A stretch of DNA of 18,941 bases. It comes from Ruminococcaceae bacterium UBA6392 (GTDB lineage Bacteria; Bacillota; Clostridia; Oscillospirales; Acutalibacteraceae). The notes below the pieces were generated by a model. The model had not been told where the DNA came from. It did no database searches and was given only the letters and a program-made list of their open reading frames with translations. The translations under genes were made by a program, and so were the position numbers. Shown one piece after another: positions 14,065 to 18,941 of this stretch (positions within the stretch are counted from its first letter, which is position 1; each line of letters starts with the position of its first letter). The DNA is taken from positions 11,685 to 30,625 of the forward strand of contig DJQG01000129.1 of the NCBI GenBank assembly GCA_002438685.1. Reading direction: 5' to 3'.

Positions 14065-15684
14065 ATGAGTCAATCAATTAAACCCGTAAGAGGTTCAACG
14101 GAACAGCCCGACCACATAATGCTCAGCATAAAGAGCGACGCCGCGACCTCGATGACCGTCACATGGAGAACCTGCACGGATATCAAAAACGGCTATGTTC
14201 TCTACCGCAAGGACGGCAGCAGTGAAGTCATAAAAGCCGATGCGGCAACGGAAGTTTTCAAAAGTGACATCGACATAAGTAATATGTTCTGGGCAGACCT
14301 CACAGGGCTCAAGCCGGACACTAAATATTTCTACACCTGCGGCGATGACAAATACAGGAGCAAAGAATTCTATTTTTCAACCGCGCCCGAAAATCTCACA
14401 AAATTCAAATTCCTCTGCGTATCGGATCAGCAAAAAGGCGAGCCGTTTGACTGCCCGGACTATTCGCATTTCAACGGCTTTGTCAAAGAGATGCTCGAAA
14501 AGAACCCCGACACGCGCTTCATTCTGACCGGCGGCGACAACACAGACTGCGGACAGCACGAGGTTCAGTGGAACGGAGCGTTCAGCGGACTTGTCGGAAT
14601 ATCCGAGCACATCCCGTTTATGATGACTCTCGGCAACCACGACAACCGCGGATTCAAGGACTATAAGAATGCGATTGGAAGATATTACGCCGAACCCGCG
14701 GAGTTCTTTGACAATCAGTTCAAAGGCTCATATGCCTATAACGGTCCCGAGAACTGGAAAACAGAGAACTACACATTTGACTACGGCAATGTGCATTTCG
14801 CAATAATCGGAATAAACGGTCCGGAAGAGGTCAACGAATGGCTCATAAAAGACCTCGACGCTTGCGACAAGCAGTGGAAAATCGGCTCATATCATTTCCC
14901 GATATGCTATTCCGGCTCAGACTGCCAGAACTATGATGCTTATCCCGTCATGCGCGAAGGAATGGAAAAGCTCGATATACTCTTCTCGGGTCATGAGCAC
15001 AATTTTTCAAGAAGTTTCCCCGTCAGGAACGAAGAAATTTTCGACAGACCATCGCAGGGAACTATACACTATATGCTCGGCAACTCGAATATGAATCCTC
15101 CCGGAACCCGCGCCGTTCCGAAGGTCTGGCACAGCGCTTTCTACTCTCAGGAAGAGATGGTTTCGATGGTTGTTGTCGTCGAGGTTGACGGACCGAAGAT
15201 AACGCTGACCGCTCATCTCAACGACGGACGCATTGCCGACCGCTGCGTGATAAACAAAGAATCTGATTCGATTGAGCCGCCGGCGCTCGCACCGATATAT
15301 AACACAACGCGAATGAAGTTCAAGGGTATGGATCTCGGGCTCTGCCAGTACACGACTCCGTGTGAATTCAAAGACGGAATATGGTTCGCTCCCCTTTCCG
15401 TTCTCGTTGGATTTATCGGCGGCGAAGTCAGAAAGACCCCCGGCAAGGTGTACCTTGACATTTACGGTCACAATGCGGAGTTTACTCTTGACAGCGACGT
15501 GGCGCAGACCGACCGCGGCGAGCTCAAGCTTCCCGCAAAGGTCTACAGAGGCAAGAGAGACCAGCTCTACATACCGCTCGACGGAGTGAAAGCGTTCGAG
15601 ATGCGCTGGGCATACGCGCCGCGCAATAATTTCGTTTCCATAGAGCACGAGAGTGAGGACAAGCCGATAACCGTTCAGCCTTAA
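14065..15684 (+). CDS. multidomain metallophosphoesterase with purple-acid-phosphatase-like N-domain
   Basis: The 539-residue protein has three parts. Residues about 15-107 resemble the fibronectin-III-like N-terminal domain of purple acid phosphatases (SDAATSMTVTWRT, LTGLKPDTKYFYTCG). Residues about 115-340 are a calcineurin-like two-metal phosphoesterase domain: Asp121 in SDQQ, Asp158 in GGDNTD, GNHD at 190-193, His277 in YHF, and GHEH at 309-312. Residues about 420-535 resemble copper-amine-oxidase N-type stalk domains (IWFAPLSVLVGFIGGEV). The PAP-specific Tyr of GDxxY is absent, so it should not form the purple di-iron centre. The substrate is unknown. No signal peptide or membrane helix is visible, odd for this domain set. 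AAGGAG precedes the ATG; a strong terminator follows. Confidence 0.87.
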   Translation: MSQSIKPVRGSTEQPDHIMLSIKSDAATSMTVTWRTCTDIKNGYVLYRKDGSSEVIKADAATEVFKSDIDISNMFWADLTGLKPDTKYFYTCGDDKYRSKEFYFSTAPENLTKFKFLCVSDQQKGEPFDCPDYSHFNGFVKEMLEKNPDTRFILTGGDNTDCGQHEVQWNGAFSGLVGISEHIPFMMTLGNHDNRGFKDYKNAIGRYYAEPAEFFDNQFKGSYAYNGPENWKTENYTFDYGNVHFAIIGINGPEEVNEWLIKDLDACDKQWKIGSYHFPICYSGSDCQNYDAYPVMREGMEKLDILFSGHEHNFSRSFPVRNEEIFDRPSQGTIHYMLGNSNMNPPGTRAVPKVWHSAFYSQEEMVSMVVVVEVDGPKITLTAHLNDGRIADRCVINKESDSIEPPALAPIYNTTRMKFKGMDLGLCQYTTPCEFKDGIWFAPLSVLVGFIGGEVRKTPGKVYLDIYGHNAEFTLDSDVAQTDRGELKLPAKVYRGKRDQLYIPLDGVKAFEMRWAYAPRNNFVSIEHESEDKPITVQP

Positions 15685-15696
15685 AAAATATACAGC

Positions 15697-15735
15697 AAAA
15701 CGCCGGACAGCGTACACAGCCGTCCGGCGTTTTTT
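15697..15735. terminator. bidirectional terminator between the metallophosphoesterase gene and spoVM
   Basis: AAAACGCCGGAC (15697-15708) pairs with GTCCGGCGTTTT (15722-15733) across 13 bases, followed by T6 on the plus strand and T4 on the minus strand. It starts 12 bases after the phosphoesterase stop and touches the spoVM stop, so it serves both convergent genes. Confidence 0.9.
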
Positions 15736-15823
15736 ATGTTGTTTGTTCCTGCCGTTTTATTCCGAAAATGAGTCTGAGTATTCCGGAAAAAAGCTTAGGG
15801 CTTCTGACTACTACCACTTTCAT
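15734..15823 (-). CDS. spoVM: stage V sporulation protein SpoVM (29 residues)
   Basis: SpoVM is a tiny amphipathic-helix protein that binds the convex forespore membrane and anchors SpoIVA to start coat assembly. The 29-residue product begins MKVVVVRSPKLFSGILRLIFG and ends in a charged tail. It aligns without gaps to the B. subtilis protein, whose pattern is MKFYTIKLPKFLGG, then a hydrophobic run and FRKD. The Pro-Lys-(Leu/Phe)-(Phe/Leu)-X-Gly-Ile core, including Pro9, is kept. The ATG at 15823-15821 follows GGAGGG at ten bases; a nearer ATG hits a stop after two codons. The position downstream of prkC and rsgA matches Bacillus, where spoVM ends the prkC-rsgA-rpe-thiN run. It is the last gene of its operon and evidence for endospore formation. 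Confidence 0.9.
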   Translation of the reverse strand: MKVVVVRSPKLFSGILRLIFGIKRQEQTT

Positions 15824-15840
15824 CTCATTCTCACCCTCCG

Positions 15841-16065
15841 TCACCAAAAGCTTCGTGAGGCGGTGCAGATAAGCAAAAGCAGGATGAGCATAAGAATAAT
15901 GAACAGCGAATACGGGAAGAATTTTGCGGCAATTATCCCCGCCGCAAATGAAATTATTATGATGCACACAGACCCGTTTCTGCCGCATCCGCATCTTCTC
16001 ACGCTCGCCACCGCCCTTACATATAACAGTCTCGCCTTCAGTCCATTATATACAAAGCGCGGCAT
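15841..16065 (-). CDS. small predicted membrane protein, unknown function
   Basis: I do not recognise this 74-codon ORF. It starts ten bases after rsgA and stops 17 bases before spoVM, so it is in the operon. Residues 1-32 are basic with Cys25 and Cys27 (RRCGCGRNG). Residues 33-68 are almost wholly hydrophobic with Lys48 and Pro51 in the middle, so they could be one long helix or a helical hairpin, ending CTASRSFW. The ATG at 16065 has no clear ribosome site. A GTG at 16002 (53 residues, starting just before RRCGCG) has AAGGG at a fair distance and may be the true start. It occupies the place that rpe and thiN hold in Bacillus. A role in sporulation or membrane biology is only a guess from position. 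Confidence 0.55.
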   Translation of the reverse strand: MPRFVYNGLKARLLYVRAVASVRRCGCGRNGSVCIIIISFAAGIIAAKFFPYSLFIILMLILLLLICTASRSFW

Positions 16066-16075
16066 TTGCGTTACT

Positions 16076-16966
16076 TTATTTCTTTTTCCATTCTTTTATG
16101 TCTTTCGCTTCGTTGTAGAGAGCAATATAGCTGTTGTGGCGCGATTCACTGATCTCGCCCGATTCAACGGCGGCTACTATTTCGCAGCCCTTGTCGTTGA
16201 TGTGCCTGCACGAAGTGAACCTGCATTTCCCGAGATACTTTTCAAACTCCGGGAAGCAAAACGGGAGCTCATCAACAGGTATCATCTCGCTGTTTTCGCC
16301 CGTCAGAGAAGAAAAACCGGGTGTATCCGCAACATATCCGCCGCAAAGCTTATAGAGTTCAACAGCTCTTGTCGTGTGTCTGCCTCTGCCGAGCTTGTCG
16401 CTTATTTCGCCTGTTTTCAGCGAAAGTTCGGGGGCAATAAGATTGAGTAATGACGACTTACCGACGCCGGTATTGCCCGCAAAAGCGCTTATATGACCGC
16501 TGAGCATGGCTTTCACTTCGTCGGCTCCCCTGCCGTCGCGGCTCGACACCGAAAAGAACGGTATGCCCGCTTTTTCGTATATACCGCGAAGCTCGGAAGT
16601 GTCTCCGAGATCGTCTTTTGTGATCACTATAACGGGCTCTATATTTTTCCAGCAAGCTATCGCAGTCATTTTGTCAATTATCAGCGTGCTAGGATTAGGG
16701 TCGCGCACGGACGAAAGAATAAACAGCCTGTCAAGATTCGCAACCGGCGGGCGCATCAGCTCGCTGCGGCGCGGATATATCTTTTCGATAGTGTTGTTTG
16801 CCCCGTCCTCGCCGATGAGTATATCAACCTCATCGCCGACGAGCGGCTTCTGTCCGCTCTTGCGAAAGATTCCGCGGGCTTTGCACTCAAATACCGCATC
16901 GGCGGTCTCCACAAAGTAGAGACCACCGATTCCTTTTAATATTATTCCTTTTTTGACATCTGCCAT
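16076..16966 (-). CDS. rsgA: ribosome small subunit-dependent GTPase RsgA
   Basis: RsgA is a circularly permuted GTPase that checks late 30S subunit assembly. The order seen is an N-terminal OB fold (about 1-65), then G4 (ITKDDL, about 116-121), G1/Walker A GNTGVGKSS (164-172), a switch region GRGRHTT, G3 DTPGF (214-218), and a zinc site Cys248, Cys253, His255, Cys261 in CRFTSCRHINDKGC. G4 has Thr in place of the usual Asn of NKxD. I start at the ATG at 16966 (296 residues), where TAAGG lies eight bases upstream and overlaps the prkC stop. A TTG at 16987 would give 303 residues. It follows prkC by ten bases, as in Bacillus where PrkC phosphorylates this GTPase. Confidence 0.95.
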   Translation of the reverse strand: MADVKKGIILKGIGGLYFVETADAVFECKARGIFRKSGQKPLVGDEVDILIGEDGANNTIEKIYPRRSELMRPPVANLDRLFILSSVRDPNPSTLIIDKMTAIACWKNIEPVIVITKDDLGDTSELRGIYEKAGIPFFSVSSRDGRGADEVKAMLSGHISAFAGNTGVGKSSLLNLIAPELSLKTGEISDKLGRGRHTTRAVELYKLCGGYVADTPGFSSLTGENSEMIPVDELPFCFPEFEKYLGKCRFTSCRHINDKGCEIVAAVESGEISESRHNSYIALYNEAKDIKEWKKK

Positions 16967-16976
16967 AGCAAAGACC

Positions 16977-18941
16977 TTAGCCGACAAACTTGCCGACGGT
17001 TATAGTTACTGTTGTGCTCAAAGGATATGACCTGGAGCTGTTCTTCGGAGTCTGGGAAATAACCTTTCCGTTCTTCGAGGAATCAACAACGCTTATATAA
17101 TTGACTTCAACGGAAGTAAAGCCGTGGCTCTTTAGAATGCTTATCGCCGAAGCTTCGTTGCTGCCGACAACACTGGGAATCGTCGAGCTCTCGGAAACAC
17201 CGTGTCTCTTGACATCCGATATCTCCGCAGGGCTCTTTGTGAAGTCAACATTGCACTCATAGTACAGTTCAGAGTCAATATAGACCTTGATATGGTTGCT
17301 GCTGCCCGAGCCGTTTACGGTTATGGTATACTCGCTTCCGTCGAGAATAACGCTCTGATCCATGAAAACATTGTTATTATTCGCTGCTTTTATGGACTTG
17401 GAAGTGCCGCTCGAATATTTGGGAAGCGTTATGGTTATATTCGCCTCGGAAGAAGCTGCAACGCCTGTGCTGACGGTAACTCTTATCTTCGTTCCCTCCG
17501 GCACTTTCTCGCCCTCGGCATAACTCTGTTCGATGATAGTACCCTTGGGCTTGTCACTGTCCTTCTCGTCTATTGTATCATCGAGAACAAGATTGAGAGA
17601 TTCAAGTATAGCCTTTGCGTTCTCGACGTTCTCATCTATAAGCTTGGGAACCTCGATAAGCTCCTGTTCGCTCGCATAATAAATCGTTATTGTTGAGCCC
17701 TTTGATACCTGTCTGCCGTATTCCGGCGAGGTGCTCAGAACAGTACCTGCCTTTTCAGTACTCTGCTGAGGAACGGAATAGACCTCAAAGCCCGCATTCT
17801 TGAGCTTGGTTATAGCGTCGTTGAGCTGGTACTTGAGAACATTCGGAACAGATGCTTTTTCCTCGCTGACTGCAACGGTAACGGTTATAACATTGTCGGA
17901 CTTATCAACCTTTGTGCCTGCCGCAGGATCCTGCGCATAAACCTGACCGGGCTCATAGAAGCTGTTCTGAATTTCGTTGACTTTGATAACAAAATTCTTA
18001 TAGTCGTCGTTGCCGAGAATTTCCTCAGCGTAATTCTTGTTTATGAGCTTCGGCACGGTAAGCTTTCTGTTGAAAACATCCGTAAACGAATACAGGCAAA
18101 TAAGAACTATCGCAAGAACGGCGACAAATCCGATAACGATTCCGGAAAGAATCGGGATCATCTTGTTTTTCTCTGCAGTCTTATTGGTCTCTTCCGGTGC
18201 CGGCTGCGGGTTGTCTATAACACGCGTGTCGCTGGAGTTAGCCATGGGCACAGTGACCGGTGCGGTCTTGTCAACGAACTTTGTCGGCTCGTTGTCGACA
18301 AAATAGCTGTAGTCAAATTTTATCGCGGGATTGCGCTTGAACTCCTCAAGATCGAGGATCATCTCGGCAGCGGACTGATATCTGTCCTTCGGATTCTTCT
18401 GCATAGCACGCATGGTTATCTGCTCGAGTCCCTCGGGGATGGAGCTGTTTATCTCGCGCGGCTTTACCGGGTCTGTCTGAAGCTGCATAATAGCGACCGA
18501 GACGGAATTATCCGACTGGAAAGGCAGCTGACCCGTGAGCATCTCGTACATAACGACACCGACGGAATAGATATCCGACTTATCGTCGGTTATATCTCCG
18601 CGAGCCTGCTCGGGGCTGATATAATGAACCGAGCCGATAGCGGTATCGGTCATTGTTCTCGTTTCGCTTCTGCTGAATCTCGCGATGCCGAAATCGGTAA
18701 CTTTGATAGTACCGTTTTCAAGAAGCATTATGTTCTGCGGCTTGATATCGCGGTGAACAATGCCCTTGTCATGGGCGTGCTGAAGCGCGCGGAGAATCTG
18801 CGTTGTAAAATGCACAGTCTCCTTCCACGATATAACGCCCTGCTGCTCAATATACTCCTTGAGCGTGATGCCCTCGACATACTCCATAACGATATACTGG
18901 AGCTTGTCGCCGTAACTGACATCATAAACCTTGACTATGTT
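16977..18941 (-). CDS. prkC: PASTA-domain Ser/Thr protein kinase PrkC, N-terminus off the right edge
   Basis: The frame is open to the window end, so 654 residues are visible and only the first part of the kinase N-lobe is missing (the first visible residues are NIVKVYDV). The catalytic loop HRDIKPQN lies near 18750, followed by DFGIAR and YISPEQARG. A single transmembrane helix is encoded at about 18087-18160. Outside follow PASTA repeats (at least three, beginning VPKLINK, VPNVLKY and VPKLIDE), an Ig-like Ser/Asn-rich stretch, and a last PASTA unit beginning IPSVVGSNEAS up to the C-terminus. PrkC senses cell-wall muropeptides or lipid II and phosphorylates cytoplasmic targets, affecting growth and spore germination in Bacillus. 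rsgA follows directly. The matching phosphatase prpC would be expected just beyond the edge but is not visible. Confidence 0.96.
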   Translation of the reverse strand, partial: NIVKVYDVSYGDKLQYIVMEYVEGITLKEYIEQQGVISWKETVHFTTQILRALQHAHDKGIVHRDIKPQNIMLLENGTIKVTDFGIARFSRSETRTMTDTAIGSVHYISPEQARGDITDDKSDIYSVGVVMYEMLTGQLPFQSDNSVSVAIMQLQTDPVKPREINSSIPEGLEQITMRAMQKNPKDRYQSAAEMILDLEEFKRNPAIKFDYSYFVDNEPTKFVDKTAPVTVPMANSSDTRVIDNPQPAPEETNKTAEKNKMIPILSGIVIGFVAVLAIVLICLYSFTDVFNRKLTVPKLINKNYAEEILGNDDYKNFVIKVNEIQNSFYEPGQVYAQDPAAGTKVDKSDNVITVTVAVSEEKASVPNVLKYQLNDAITKLKNAGFEVYSVPQQSTEKAGTVLSTSPEYGRQVSKGSTITIYYASEQELIEVPKLIDENVENAKAILESLNLVLDDTIDEKDSDKPKGTIIEQSYAEGEKVPEGTKIRVTVSTGVAASSEANITITLPKYSSGTSKSIKAANNNNVFMDQSVILDGSEYTITVNGSGSSNHIKVYIDSELYYECNVDFTKSPAEISDVKRHGVSESSTIPSVVGSNEASAISILKSHGFTSVEVNYISVVDSSKNGKVISQTPKNSSRSYPLSTTVTITVGKFVG

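Noticed and set aside
15734..15994. An 86-codon frame containing spoVM in frame.
   Set aside because: Its first 57 codons lie out of frame over the hydrophobic ORF and have no ribosome site, while the ATG at 15823 has GGAGGG and gives a normal-length SpoVM.
1..18941. CRISPR arrays, insertion sequences, tRNA or rRNA genes.
   Set aside because: I saw no spaced direct repeats, transposase motifs, or RNA-gene-like conserved blocks on either strand.

Overview
The window reads as chromosomal core DNA of an anaerobic, spore-forming Firmicute of class Clostridia, most likely an Oscillospiraceae/Ruminococcaceae relative (inference). Three things support this. There is a SCIFF peptide with its radical SAM maturase, a pair widespread in Clostridia. 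There is a tiny spoVM sporulation gene downstream of prkC and rsgA. Strong AGGAGG-type ribosome sites precede most genes. I see no insertion sequence, prophage, CRISPR array, tRNA or rRNA. Gene density is high and no gene-free stretch exceeds about 190 bases.

Layout from left to right. (1) 1-4850, minus strand: an operon miaB > ylbF-like > mutS > mutL (mutL cut by the left edge), driven by a good promoter at 4822-4850. It combines tRNA 2-methylthiolation with mismatch repair. (2) 4920-8674, plus strand: a thioredoxin-reductase-like flavoprotein translationally coupled to an RluA-type pseudouridine synthase, then a separately promoted membrane-anchored parvulin foldase (PrsA type) ending in a strong terminator. 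(3) 8682-12752, minus strand: tsaE > tsaB > rpiB > upp (t6A synthesis, pentose isomerisation, uracil salvage), then the SCIFF precursor gene with its own promoter, an intercistronic hairpin, and the radical SAM maturase. A second terminator separates this cluster from the convergent foldase gene. (4) 12763-15735, plus strand: a RodA/FtsW-type SEDS protein and a multidomain metallophosphoesterase. (5) 15734-18941, minus strand: prkC (PASTA-domain Ser/Thr kinase, N-terminus off the right edge) > rsgA > a 74-codon membrane ORF > spoVM. This is a shortened version of the Bacillus prkC-rsgA-rpe-thiN-spoVM order. A bidirectional terminator separates it from the metallophosphoesterase.

The window is mostly housekeeping. 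The parts most worth a second look are the SCIFF/maturase cassette and its own promoter and hairpin; the thioredoxin-reductase-like protein whose NADPH-binding signature is missing; the Cys/His-rich tail of the YlbF-like protein; and the two very short genes at the end of the prkC operon, one recognisable as SpoVM and one unidentified. I found no clearly undescribed multi-gene system.
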